Shown here: positions 34,026 through 45,832 of the stretch, piece by piece
Layout of the letters: the number at the start of each line of letters is the position of its first letter
Position numbering within the stretch: the first letter of the stretch is position 1
Assembly: GCA_036346255.1 (NCBI GenBank)
Contig: CM070627.1
Location: forward strand, 33,998,143-34,062,142
DNA: 64,000 bases
Source of the DNA: Ampelocalamus luodianensis
Lineage: Eukaryota > Streptophyta > Magnoliopsida > Poales > Poaceae
Direction of reading: 5' to 3'
The notes under the pieces: generated by a model
Databases searched by the model: none
Seen by the model: only the letters and a program-made list of their open reading frames with translations
Told to the model about the DNA's origin: nothing
Position numbers and translations under genes: made by a program

Positions 34026-37000
34026 TGTAGAACCCGGTAGTAGAAGAACCCTGGATTCTCTGTGTTTACCACACTAGTCTAGGAACAACTAGTGTACACA
34101 GTTCAACAAAATGTTAACAAGTCCACATCACGTATTTTATTCATAATATGATAGTTTTATTACAAAGGGCTATAAGTCAAAAGAAAAGTACAGTGAAAAC
34201 ATAAAGTAGTAGGCCACACGATATGCCACAGAATCGTCTGGGGGTGCAACCTAGCCGTCCAAAACCTCCTCGTCCATGAAGTACTCCTCCTTTGAGCAAC
34301 AATGTTTTAAGCAAGGGTGAGTACAAAGATTGTATTCCGCAAGTTACACCCAATAACATAATATAATGCATGAGGGTATAACAAAGGATGGCTTATATGG
34401 CTAAGCTTTCATAAAGCGACATTTTGTTTTAAATAACTTTACTAAGTTTCAAGGCGATTATGTTATATCTAGAAATTGGTTTTCAAAATTTTAATTGTCA
34501 TTTTGTAGGATTAACTTCCTACGGGATTTGTGAAGGAATAACCTCCTTACCACCAAATATCTGCCCAATTGCCCAATTTGGATAAACTATCCAAAACTTT
34601 GTGTCAAAACATTTTTAAAACCGAAAATAAAGTCTAACTTTGAGTGGCATTACTAAGCATGTCCATGACCGTGGACACTGCTATTCGAATAGTTTGACAC
34701 TCTACAGAGGTTGTACAACTTTACCCACAAAAGATAGTTTGCTTAATATGTCGGCCAAGACACGCATCCGTTGGCGTGCGACTAAGCAACTATCACAAGG
34801 CCTTTACACGACACCATTTCAACGTAACTGTGTCTGCTAAGGTTTCACTTCCTTTGGACTCACTGCCGGAAGCCCCCTCTTGCGCCATGTGGGAATAATA
34901 AAAGTAGGTCATTCTGACACCCACACCTCAAAGTGACACAACCACGGTGAAATATTGTAGTTTAGTTAGCCAGGTCTGGCCCATTCTAGACTCGTGGTAG
35001 TACGGTGGAGCTTAGCAAAGAGTGACTCTCAGACCGGTAATTATTTGACTAGGCGACTTCCAAAATGAACCCCTGGGCCTTGAACATTCCTGAATCGATC
35101 CCGTGTATAAACTTGTACCCACCAACTATCAAATTTCACCCAAGTCCAAACTAGTATTTATTTTAGTTTTCAAATCATTTGTAACTCTCTATGGCATAAC
35201 AATGCTATGGACTCATTTTTAAACAATAGTTGAATATTTGGGTAAAATTCCCAATTTAAACATTTTTGGTCTAAGCATGTCTTTGCATAACATTTTTCAA
35301 ATGATCCTAGTTCATACTATCGTATCAACTAGGCTTTATCTAGGGTGACAATATATTTGATTCAATGTTAATAGTGGTCATACAAAGGATTTAGGCATAG
35401 CCATAAATTTAAAACAGAAATTTAAATAACTGAATATAAATAAGCATGCGGTAATAATTTAAAATAGAATTTGAATAATTTAAAATATTGAGATTCAAAT
35501 ATGATCAACATGTGTAACTTGCTTTGCTCAAATTGCTATTGGTCGTACTCGTTGAGAAATTCTAGTTCTCTGGAGTCGTTGAATTCTATACGTGAAAATA
35601 AGCTAAATTCAAATAAAATTTAGATGAACTCTAAATTAAATAATTTTAGTTTAGATAGAAATATTATGAATTTATATGAATTTAAGAATTTGAATCACTG
35701 GAATCGGAGCTCGTATGAAGGAAAATGAGTCCTCGGAAGTTTGAATTCTAAAGAAACTATCCTAAATTCAATTTCCAAAATTAATGATTTATTTTCTAAA
35801 GTAAAATCTATATATTTAGCAAGCATGACGTCAGCAGTTGATTTTCATTTTTAATTGAATTATTTTTGTACTGGAAAACCTGTTTAGTTTATAACATGTG
35901 GGCCCATAGTCCATGGACCTAGTCCACGAATGGTCAAAGGTCTACGGTAGACCCGGTTCATAGAACAGTGACAGCTATTACGCTTATGTTGGCGCAAGCT
36001 GCCACATGAGCGATGACGCGTGCGCTGACAGGGCAATAGGGCTTATGTGGCGCTGACGTGATCGCCATGTGGTGCTGACGTGGTGGCCACCTCAGGGCGG
36101 TGAGCGGAGGCACTCGGGTTCCTAGGGTCGCCGGCACTACGCGCCATGGTAAGGAGTGTGGGTGGTACCAAAAGAATGAGGGCGACGAGGCGAACCTTAT
36201 GCGCACCTTCACGGCAAGAAGGCACAAGGAAATGACCGACGGTGAGGAAGAAAGGTGATGTCTTTGTCGGGCTTGCGTCGGCGACAGTGTTCCGGCAGCG
36301 TTCCGATAAAGATAGTGTGCGCATAAGATGGAACACGGAATGGTGAAGCTTTTGGTGTAGACGAAGTCGATGGAGCTTCAACGGTGGCGGTGCAATTGAC
36401 AACGGTGAGGCTAGGGCACCGTGGCGAGGATCTTCAAATTTCGGCTAGATGTGTGGTGTAGGGGGCTAATTGTTGGGGGGAATGGGTTGAGGGTGAAGTG
36501 GCGATGCTTGGGGTGGCTTTTATAGGCCGAGGGGATCACCGAGGTAGTGGGGACGTGTGCGGCAATTTCAAGCCGGCAAGGGCGGTGGCAAAATGCAAAT
36601 TAACGTGGGTTAAGGGGGGAAGTGATGGTAGGAAGGAGATGCGGGGCGAATGTGGCTTTGATTGCCATCAAATGCACACACGAAAACACATGCGAAATGT
36701 TTGGTTTGATGAGTTTCGAACGACACTAATGGCGGTGGCTCCGGGAGGAAGAAGGAGGCGAGGAAGAAGCTAACCAGTGGGGCCCACTAGTCAGTGAGAG
36801 TGAGAGGGAAGAGAGAGGCGCGGGTGGAGGTGGGCTGGGAGGAAGAAAACGAGTCGGGTGAGAGAGAAAGGAATTGGGCCGAGTGAGAGAGATTCGGCCC
36901 AAAAGATTTTTATTGATTTTTAATTGATTTCTGATTTACAGAATTGAATTAATTCAAATAGGTTTTAAAAATAGCAAATAGAGTTCAAAAATTCTAGAAA

Positions 37001-37190
37001 AATTAACAGAAAATCTCTAAATTGTTTTGAACTGAAATAAAATATTTCCAATTCAATATTGGTATTTAGATTTGCAAATAATTTATTTTGTCTTAAAATA
37101 AATAGGATTTTTTTTAAAAAAAAGTCCAGAAAATCCAAGGAAATTAATTAAATTTTCTTTTTGAAAGAAATAAAATTTTGCGATGTTACA
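34026..37190 (-). repeat. 5' LTR of element B (3165 bp)
   Basis: Minus strand from TGTAACATCGC at 37190 to GGGTTCTACA at 34026. It contains a TATAAAA box (36524-36518), the TATTCGAATA motif (34682-34691) and a degraded form of the GAGTAC hairpin (34319). It has no coding content. Confidence 0.85.
36518..36524 (-). promoter_or_regulatory. TATA box in the 5' LTR of element B
   Basis: CGGCCTATAAAAGCC on the minus strand, in a GC-rich setting inside the LTR, where the element's RNA would start. Confidence 0.55.
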
Positions 37191-38183
37191 AACCATCGTC
37201 CCGTGTACACATCGAGTTCAGTGCTATTTCCATGACCTCATTACGGGTATATGGCAGCCATGTGACCTGCAGAAGATTTACAAGAGACTACTAATGAAAT
37301 CATAGTTAAAACCAAATTATCAACATGCAATGTAACCCTTCGAACTATACCTGGTCTTGAGTGACCAGTCAAGCTCGTTGGTGTAGCCTAAGTACTGGGA
37401 TTTCAGACGAAAAGTAGGTGGGATGATGGAGCTCCAAAGGTAGGCTACCGTTGGAAATGACGCAGGGTCGTCATGGGGCCATGCCTGCATAAAGATGTAT
37501 TTTAGTCAAATGTTTATTGAGTGCGAACCAATCTGTTAAAACACAAATTTTCGTACCTGCAAGGTAGCATGAGTGGGCCGACCCACGGGCAAACACTCCA
37601 ACATCCACACTTGCTGGAGGTATGCGCAGCCACCCAAGTTATAGTCAGTGCTTCGTGAGTGGCATGCATCACACAAGTGGCGGTACAAACAAGATGGGGC
37701 AGCAGAACCCCAACTGTAAGTCTCTGCAGCTCCAAAGTCAGCCAACATGGGTAAGTATACCAGGAGACAACATTGCCTGTATCGTCGAGGAAAAGGAAGG
37801 AGCCAAGTAGATGCCACACCCATGCCCGTGGGAAGCGCTGCACTGTCACCATATCTGCATCCTGCGGGCACACATTGAAGTTCGCACGCAACTACTATGT
37901 AAGCAAGGTGAGCAACCAATTGTCCCTGTCGTCCTCAGCCAGATCGTCCGTCCGCACACCAAGCCACTCGCTAACCCGATCACACCAACCCACGCTATTG
38001 ATATCTCCAGTCACGGCAAACCTGTCTATGAGAAGGCCAAGAATCATAGCCACATCCTGCAGCATGATGGTCATCTCGTCTGACAGGAGGTGGAACGTGT
38101 GCGTCTCCAAGCACCACCGGTCCACCAGTGTCGTAAGTGCAGCACCATCCATGCGGGGAAGCTTGTTGGTGACAATCCACTCC
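37191..38183 (-). pseudogene. Plant mobile domain (PMD/MAIN-like) gene, central part
   Basis: Sits between elements A and B. From 38183 down it reads EWIVTNKLPRMDGAALTTLV, then ETHTFHLLSDEMTIMLQDVA and MILGLLIDRFAVTGD, the opening block of plant mobile domains. Next comes RAWVWHLLGSFLFLDD, then LADFGAAETYSWGSAA and SCLYRHLCDACH in a second frame (37830-37560), then VAYLWSSIIPPTFR and GYTNELDW (37490-37350), and finally LPYTRNEVMEIALNSMCT up to the LTR at 37190. Small introns or frameshifts lie between blocks. It joins the 63221-64000 part upstream and the 27921 part downstream. Confidence 0.8.
38179..38183. repeat. Left target duplication of element A (ACTCC)
   Basis: ACTCC directly before the 5' LTR, repeated exactly at 63221-63225 after the 3' LTR. 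Confidence 0.85.
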
Positions 38184-41100
38184 TGTAACATCCCAATTTT
38201 ACGAGCTTTAAAAACCTTTTGAATAGTTAGTACGGAGAAAATTCACCATTTGGTTTTATTTGAATTTAACTCAAAAGCTTAACTTGGACTTTCAATATCA
38301 AAATCATTTATCTAAATAATTCCAACATGAACATTTGTCAAAACTATTTTATTTGGATTCTATGTGCTCAGATATATATTTTAGATTTCTCTAGAATTTT
38401 TCTGAGTTCATTTGCTATTTTCTATTGCTATTTGGAATTTTCGCTATTTTATAAAATATAAAACTTAATTAAAATCTCAGTTAACTCCTTGGGCCAAATC
38501 TCCTTGCTCCTCTTGCGCGTAGCCCTTTTCACCAGTCACCGTCCGATCTGTTTTGAAGGGTCAGATGGAGGTTGATCGTTCGGAGGTCCGAACGTCACCA
38601 GCAGTTTGGATCGTCCGATCATTGTTGAACGGTCCGATGAGGCTTGGCTGTTCGGCGGTCCGAACGTTCATTTCATTTTGGATCATTTGATTAAGTTGGA
38701 CGTTCATATCAAGTTGAGCCCTTTTCGCCCGCGCCTTGTTCCTCGACCGGTGGGCCCCGTACCTTCGTCGTCTTTGACTTGGTTTCTTCCTCGCGAGCAC
38801 CAGCGTCCGTCCGCCATTGCCGAGCTTCAAGCCTTGTCCGACGACGCTTTCTTTCCAACTAAAATCCTTCTAGAAAATGTGCCAAATCTTATCTCTATCC
38901 TCCCGCATCCGTTTGGATCAAAATCCAATCTTGAATATCTCCCTATCCCCGAAATCCTCGCGTGTTCATTTCGGACTTGTTTGGAACTCCGCCGCCAATA
39001 CGCCCCCTCGTGCCACCCCAAACCCTATAAATAGGACCATCAGATCGCCAGAGTGTCCGGAACAGAACCCCTCAAGTCCCTGCACCCCTAAAGCCTCAGT
39101 GCTGCCGTGGTTTGAACTTCTACGGTTTCAGTCGAAGTTCTTGTTTTGCGAATTGTCCCGCCGCCAGCGCCGCCTCGTCGACGTTGAGCACACCGCCGGG
39201 TTCACCGTCGCGTGGGCTACCTCCAGGACTCTTCACTGTCGCCAATACTTTGTCGGCGCTCTCGTCCGACAAAATTGAATCTACTCCGCCGCTTTGAGCT
39301 CGCCGTTGGCCACCACAAGCAACCCCAACCACCCGGAGTTGGCTCACTAGGTGCACAATTACCTGGGCTATCTCCTGGTACCATGCATCGCCGGTAAATC
39401 GACGCCGTTCACCGTTGCATTTAAATCCGAGCTCCACCGCCTTGGGTCTGATGTGGCACGCTGCATCAGCATCCACCTCGATGCGATTCAAAGACCGAGC
39501 CGACGTGTCACGCGCGTGGCGTCGCCGCGCCGCGCGCGGGTACCTGTTCACCTTAGATCCATTGGCTCGGTAGACATAGTCTACCGTGAGCTGTGAGGCT
39601 GATATGTGGGTTCCACATGTCAGATTCTTTTTAATTATTTTAAATTCCAAAAAATCCTTTGCTGACATCATCGTTACGCATTAATCCGATTTTTCTGTTA
39701 AGAAATAATTTGGAAATTCCAGTAATTCAGTTTTTAGGGTTTTTCTTTAGATTCAAACTTCTAGAGCCCATATCTTTTGCATCCAAACTCCGTTTAATCC
39801 CATTCAAATTTCTAAATTCATCTAAATTCGATATCTATTTATCCGAGATTTTTATTTAATTTTTGTAGTTTTTTTCCTCTATTATTTATTTAGTTTGTTT
39901 ATTTGCTTCGTTTGCGAGTAGACGTCGATACTCCGGGAAGCTTTGTTGAAGAAGGAGTGCCTCAAGATCAAGATCAGTACCTAGACCTTTTCCAAGGCAA
40001 GTCATATGTTTGATCATGTTGAATCCTAGTTTTCAAAACTATATTGATTCAAATTATTGCATTTACTTTAAGTATTTATTTAAATGCTTTTGGGTTGAGT
40101 TATTAATCCAAATTGTTATATACACGTTGACTATTGTTATGCATGATCTTTTGTCACCCTAGGTTGGTTCATTACTAGTTGGTAATACTATAGCACCAAT
40201 GTGGGTTGGTTAGTACGAGCAGATTGCTTAGCCATGCTATGAGACATTATCTCATGTGAGTTGCAATTATAAACTTGACTAAGTGATTATGGAACTATGT
40301 GATAAAACTTTGTGTGTACTATATGCTATTACTCGTTGATGGCATATGTTGCACTTAACCAACAGGGTGGGAAAAGATTTCGACTGAGGCAAGTGGCTGT
40401 GTATTGTTATGGTGGATCTGTGTTGGATGTGAATGTTAATCTTCGTGGCATAGTTAGAAATTAGGAGTCTTGTCTTGGTCAATTAAGGACTTAACTTTGT
40501 GCGCCATTGAACTGAGTCTTACTGTACAACCACATGCTTGGTATGGGACGGACCTAACTTAGTAAGTTATGGATTCTTGACATTGATTACTCAGGATGTA
40601 GGTTAGGCTGTGTTGGAATGGGTGGAGGTGTGTACTACCAGGTAGTCGCATCGCGGGATGGTTCGCCGCATCCCTGTCCAATAGTGTGTGTTATGCCAAA
40701 GAACTGTGTTGGATTTTGGTATAGCGGTAAAGCACACTGGGAGTGCCAATACTTGAGATGAAGTTTTCAAAACATTTTGTTATGATTAGTGCTAGCTACA
40801 CTGATCGTATCGTGTGGGTAAAGTGTACAACCTCTGCAGAGTGTTAAACACAATCTATTCGAATAGCTGCATCCGCGGTCATGGACATGCTCAGGGATTT
40901 CACACGAGGGGTAGATTTTCATAAAACTTTAGGAAGGGACAGCTATGTGATCTAAGTCATATGACTGTGTAAATTAAACTAATTAGCTTTGTGTTCTTTG
41001 TGAAAATAACTGTGAAATTATTATTGTCTATTTGTTTTGAATTATGCTTTCAATCTATTATTATATTTAATTGCAAATGTTGTATTTATGCAAAATGACC

Positions 41101-41550
41101 ACATAAGCCATTCCCTTTGGAATAAACCTGCATCTATAAATTGCATTATGTGGTATGTTTTGCGAGTACGGTTGTGTACTCATGTTTGCTCTGCAAACAA
41201 ATCTACAAAAGAGTAGGAGTCTTCACCTGCTTTCGAGGTGGAGTTCAACGAAGGTTGCTAATCGTTAGGATCTGGATCCTAGTCGGTTGCCTGTGGTGAA
41301 TTGATGGGATCTACGCTGAAGTTTATTTTGTTCCACTGCTGATTTCTTTATTGTTAGCCCTGCGTGGCTTAATAAGTGTAAACTCGGCCATAAGGTCAAA
41401 ACTAATATTTGTTATTCAAATTACTCATTTATGCTATTAATCGCTTGTGTGGATCGATATTCATCTTTGTTGACACTGTGTGCACTAGCGTGATCTTGAA
41501 CTAGTGCATTATACACAGAGGGTTTAGAATTGCACTTTTGGGTCCCGACA
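38184..41550 (+). repeat. 5' LTR of element A (3367 bp)
   Basis: Starts TGTAACATCCC and ends GGGTCCCGACA. A block of GGTCCGAACG-type repeats lies at 38540-38720, a TATA box at 39026, the TATTCGAATA motif at 40856 and the GAGTAC hairpin at 41164. The ORFs inside are not conserved domains. Confidence 0.92.
39026..39033 (+). promoter_or_regulatory. TATA box in the 5' LTR of element A
   Basis: ACCCTATAAATAGGACC, conserved at 60697-60704 in the 3' LTR. It follows a GC-rich stretch and is the likely core promoter. Confidence 0.65.
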
Positions 41551-41554
41551 GAGG

Positions 41555-41567
41555 TAGTATCAGAGCC
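41555..41567 (+). promoter_or_regulatory. Primer binding site of element A, one base mutated
   Basis: TAGTATCAGAGCC, four bases after the LTR. It differs from the initiator tRNA-Met complement TGGTATCAGAGCC by one G to A change. Confidence 0.8.
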
Positions 41568-41765
41568 ATACTGACTGTAGGTCTTGACCTTAGTTAGATC
41601 GACTATCTTAGAGTGTCCAACTTATTTTCTAAACCAAAAATTTACTTGCAAGATTAATCAATTGCTTAACTCCTCTCAAGTCTTTCTCGACTCAACTATT
41701 GTTGAAATCTCTCCTCTCCCTGTTGCTTTTAAGTGGTTCTTACTCCCTTTCGTCTGTCTTGATAG

Positions 41766-42382
41766 ATGCCTCATCTTCAGAGCTACGGTGAACGCAAGGG
41801 AGGATTTGCTACTGAACTTTGGAAGTTACTACAAGTGCTTGGAGGCTTCGACCGTCCATTGTACTGTGGAAGCAACTGGATCGTGAACAGTAGAGACCGT
41901 GGAGTGCTTTGCCACTTGACGACTACACCAGAAGGGATACCAAGGCGAGCCAGCCTCTGAACATCTCCGTCCGGAAGACTACGTGGCTCGAGGGGATACA
42001 GGAGTTGTCATGCATCACCATGCTAAGGATCTGCAACATCTACGTGCGTGGGCTGAAGGACACCGTTTTTCGCTATCATCCCAGAGCTGCCACTGTCGAT
42101 CTACCTGCACGTTACCCGTGCATGGAAGGAGAGGGCAACGCTACAGTGGTGCATCTTGCTCAGTACGCCGCCGCGTAGAAGGAGTCACTGGAACTGATGG
42201 CCACCGATTTGGAGTGCGCCTACGAGACCTTACAGAGAGTAGAAGAAAGGATCGCCATGCTGCAAGAAACCATCTACGGCCGGCACGATCATGAGGAGGA
42301 TCAAGAGGAAGAAGACCCAGGAGAACCAGAAGAACTAGAGGAGGATCCTAAAGAAGATCCCAAAGAAGGCCCTGAGGGTTAA
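41766..42382 (+). pseudogene. Extra ORF between PBS and gag in element A (unknown function)
   Basis: Begins MPHLQSYGERKGGFATELW, followed by LLQVLGGFDRPLYCGSNW. A frameshift near 41940 moves the frame, a TAG at 42176 breaks it again, and it ends in a coiled-coil/acidic tail (ECAYETLQRVEERIAMLQET, then EEDQEEEDPGEPEELEEDP). Element B has a related ORF at the same place (33307-33854). It is separated from gag by about 430 bp, so it is not the gag N-terminus. No named domain recognised. It may encode an accessory protein. Confidence 0.6.
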
Positions 42383-42809
42383 GAAGAAGTCGCAAAACTA
42401 GAGGAGCCAGCTGCACCAGCGACGCCTGTTCCTGTTGCACCAGTTCCAGGGCACTAGGATCAGTTTGCTAGGATGTTGGCTCACTTTCAGGTCTACAGCA
42501 GGTGGGAGAACTATTGTGGTTGTGGAGGCTACCTTTGCGACTGAGTTCGCTATAGTTTCAGTTTAGTCAGGCTTAGCCAGTTTAAGTGTAGAAGTGTCGC
42601 CCTTTAGGCGGTAGTTTGTGTGCTTAGGATCGTTGTTTTCTTTTGTGTGCAAGTATGAGTTGCAAAGGCCCTTAGGCATTTGTTGTAGCCATGCTAAGAC
42701 CTTATTAATAAAGGTATTTTAGTTGGTTTTCTTGAAGCTTTGTTTGTTGGGTTTAACCTACCCTCGATTATTTCTTAACTCATCTTGTGCTTACCACCTT
42801 ACCTAACCC

Positions 42810-44024
42810 ATGGAACTTCACCAGATGGTTCGGACTCGTTAGACTGCTGCAAGTGGTTCCAGCACCATAGTGCTAGAAGTCAACGAGCAAACCCCCACGG
42901 GAGCGGTACCACCACATGCACACCCGATTGACTTATAGAATTTCGGAGCTTTCATGGCAGCCCAGACCTAGCTAATGTACTCAATGATGAATCAGATGCA
43001 AGCCATGACCAATTAGAACAACAAAAACAATCACCAGCACAGAGCCCCAGCTGCTCATGGTCACAATGGACCGTCTAAGCTAGCCGAGTTCATGAGGACT
43101 CGTCCACCCACTTTTTCTGGGAATGTCTCACCAATTGAGGCCGATGATTGGCTTTGCGTCATTGAAAAGAAGCTGCTGATCACCCAATGTAGCAAACATG
43201 AAAAGGTTATGTATGCTACTCACTAGATGGAGGGCATAGCTGCCGAATGGTGGGAAAACTTTTGTGTAGTGCTTGAGACGCCGCAAAACATTTCTTGGGA
43301 AGAGTTTTCTGCAGCCTTCCGTTAGTACCATGTGTCGGAAGGGATAATGGACCTGAAGAAGGATGAGTTTCATGCTCTCAAGCAAGGAGGGATGTTAGTG
43401 ACTGACTATCTCAACAAGTTTTCTCAGCTAGTTCGCTACGCTACCGAGGATGTCGCCACCGACAAGGCTCGTTAGAGTCGTTTCCTGAAAGGACTGAATT
43501 CTGGGCTATAAGTCAACCTGATCGCCCATACCTTCCTGGATTTTCAAGAACTAGTAAATAAAGCTTTAGTCCTTGAGAATAAGTGCAAAGAGTTTGAAGA
43601 CCATCGTATGTGCAGGATGGCCCAGCAAGGAAGTCACCAGTTGCAATAGAAGGCAAGGACATGTCCGCCGTAGTTCAATCATTTCCTGCCGCAGAATTCT
43701 TTCAGAGCACCTGCACCAACTTTAGCACCTCGTCCAGCTGCTCAGAATTTTCGTAATTCTACACCAGCCAACCCCAACCCAGGAAGTGACAGGCAGCATG
43801 AGTCAAGAGTTTGTTATTCTTGCCGTCAGCTAGGCCATTTCGCTAACCAATGTCTGCAAAAAGGAATAATCACTCTAGTACGTTTCAACCTTGGAGCTAC
43901 ACCCGCCAAGACACCAGCACAAAGTAACCAGCAGGGAGCTTCTCAAGCTACCGACCAATCCGGAGGAGCGCCATAGTCTGTGGTCAGAGGCTGTGTCAAC
44001 CACGTCACTCTGGAAGGAGCCTAG
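42810..44024 (+). pseudogene. Element A gag with many TAG stops
   Basis: ATG at 42810 or, in the same frame, 42825 (MVRTR...). The gag core reads RPPTFSGNVSPIEADDWL, then EGIAAEWWENF, SWEEFSAAF, GGMLVTDYLNKFSQLVRYA. The CCHC zinc knuckle is intact at 43812-43853 (CYSCRQLGHFANQC). The single frame is kept throughout but carries 12 stops: 11 TAG (for example 42840, 42936, 43015, 43224, 43323, 43473) and one TAA (43509), where relatives have glutamine. This is unusual: decay by point mutation without frameshifts. Confidence 0.88.
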
Positions 44025-44039
44025 GAAGCACCCGACGTC

Positions 44040-44365
44040 TACTGGGTAAGTTTCTGGTTAACTCAGTTCCTGCATCAGTTTTGTTTGATCCTAGAGCTTC
44101 ACATTCATTTGTTTCTAGAGTTATTGCAACTAAGAATAAGTTGGAGATTATTCATCTTAAGCATACTCTGTTAGTCCAGTCGCCTGGAGCAGAGCTAAGC
44201 TCTAAAGTGGGATGTTTAGGAGCTAAGTTGCTCATAGCCGGAGTTGAGTTTCTAGCCAACCTAATTGTTCTAAACACCCAAACCTTAGATGTCATTCTTG
44301 GCATGGATTGGTTATCCAAGCACAAAGCCGTGATAGATTGTGGCCAAAGGCCCGTGACAAATTGA
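44040..44365 (+). pseudogene. Element A protease, active site altered
   Basis: Aspartic protease that would process Gag-Pol. It reads ASVLFDPRASHSFVSRVI, where gypsy proteases have FDSGASHSFVS: the D-S-G catalytic triplet has become D-P-R. The downstream hydrophobic part (LLIAGVEFLANLIVL, then LDVILGMDWLSKHKAVIDC) is normal. Confidence 0.82.
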
Positions 44366-44384
44366 ATACCCCAATGGAAGGAAA

Positions 44385-45830
44385 GTGGAATTCCTAGCCA
44401 CCTCTGTTCGTGACAAACATCTGTTAGCCAACATTCTGAAGACCATCTTAGAAGACGTACCTATCGTCAGAGAATATCCAGATGTGTTTCCAGAAGAGTT
44501 ACCCGGAATACCACCAGACCGTGACATCGAGTTTGTCATCGATCTCGTGCCAGGAATAGTGCCAATCTCTAAGAGACCCTATCGGATGCCAACCGATGAA
44601 TTAGCGGAAATGAAGAAGCAGATTTAGGAATTTCTCGAGAAAGGATTTGTAAGACCTAGTTCGTCACCATGGGGAGCGCCAGTTTTGCTTATCAAAAAGA
44701 AAGATGGGAGCATAAGGATGGGTATCGATTACCGTTCTCTCAATGAAGTGACCATCAAGAATAAGTATCCACTTCTCTCAATGAAGGGAGCCGGAGTGTT
44801 CTCAAAGATCGACCTGCGATCAGGTTACCATCAGTTGAAGATTTGTCCCAAGGATATCCCGAAGACCGCCTTCTCAACACGGTACGAATATTATGAGTTC
44901 TTAGTCATGTACTTTGGGTTGACTAATGCCCGTGCATACTTCATGAACATGATTAATAAAGTATTCATGGAATATCTCGAAAAGTTCATAGTGGTATTCA
45001 TTGATGATATTTTGGTATACTCCAAGTCGGAGGAAGAACACACCGAACACCTGAGGTTAATCTTGGAGAAACTCAGAGAGCATCAATTGTATGCTAAGTT
45101 TAGTAAGTGCGATTTTTGGAGGAAGGAAGTTGATTTCCTTGGTCATGTGATGACAGCTGAGGGAGTAGCAGTTGACCCCAGCAAAGTTAAAGCAGTGTTA
45201 CATTGGGAGCATCCCAAGACAGTAATTCAGATTCGTAGTTTCTTGGGAATGACAGGATATTATCGCCGTTTCATTGAAGGATTCTCAACGATTGCTAAGC
45301 CTCTTACGCAGTTATTGAAAGAGGAGAAGAAGTTCACTTGGACCCCAGCTTGTGAAGACCGTTTTCAATAGTTGAAGAAGTATTTGACTTCGGCCCTAGT
45401 GTTGATTCTGCCAGATATTTGGAAGGATTTTGATATCTATTGTGATTCTTCCCGTCAAGGATTAGGATGTGTCCTGATGCAAGAAGGAAGAGCTGTCACT
45501 TATGTGTCAATGCAATTATGACCTCATGAGGAGAATTATCCTACCCATGATCTGGAATTAGTGTCACAGTGCATGATTTAAATATTTTACGTCATTACCT
45601 CATTGGTAATCGCTGCGAAGTCTACACAAATCATAAGAGCCTGAAATATATTTTCACTCAGTTAGATTTGAACATGAGGCAGAGAAGATGATTAGAATTG
45701 ATAAAAGATTGTAATATTGGAATCCACTACCATCCCGAAAAAACCAATGTAGTTGCAGATGCCCTAAGTCGTAAGAGCTACTGTAATGCTTTGGAAGTAA
45801 AGGAGAGTTGCCTAGAACTTTATGAAGAAT
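44385..45830 (+). pseudogene. Element A reverse transcriptase and RNase H
   Basis: RT opens with PISKRPYRMPTDELAEMKKQ (44560-44625), then a TAG, then GFVRPSSSPWGAPVLLIKKK, FSKIDLRSGYHQLKI, FGLTNARAYFMNM and the catalytic VVFIDDILVYSK near 44990-45020. Compared with relatives, a short segment between KYPLLSM and KGAGVFSK is missing (about 10 residues, around the usual PRIDDLFDQL). RNase H covers 45400-45780 (YCDSSRQGLGCVLMQE, NHKSLKYIFTQL, DALSRKS), with stops at 45369, 45519 and 45689 and a frameshift near 45560. Confidence 0.88.
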
Positions 45831-45832
45831 TT

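Larger units (their letters stand above)
27922..37190 (-). mobile_element. Element B: Tekay/Del-like gypsy chromovirus, 3' LTR truncated
   Basis: Minus-strand order: 5' LTR 37190-34026, PBS 34021-34009, extra ORF 33854-33307, gag, protease, RT, RNase H, integrase, chromodomain, polypurine tract, 3' LTR 28520-27922. The 3' LTR keeps only its first 600 bp; then PMD coding sequence resumes. The base order after the 5' LTR (AACCA) has no partner on the other side because that LTR end is deleted. Coding is full of frameshifts. Assignment to the Tekay/Del chromovirus clade rests on RT wording, a C-terminal chromodomain and about 3.2-kb LTRs. Confidence 0.85.

Noticed and set aside
38606..39296. Overlapping ORFs in the 5' LTR of element A, partly repeated in the 3' LTR
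   Set aside because: They are in LTR promoter sequence; the frame is not kept between the two LTRs.
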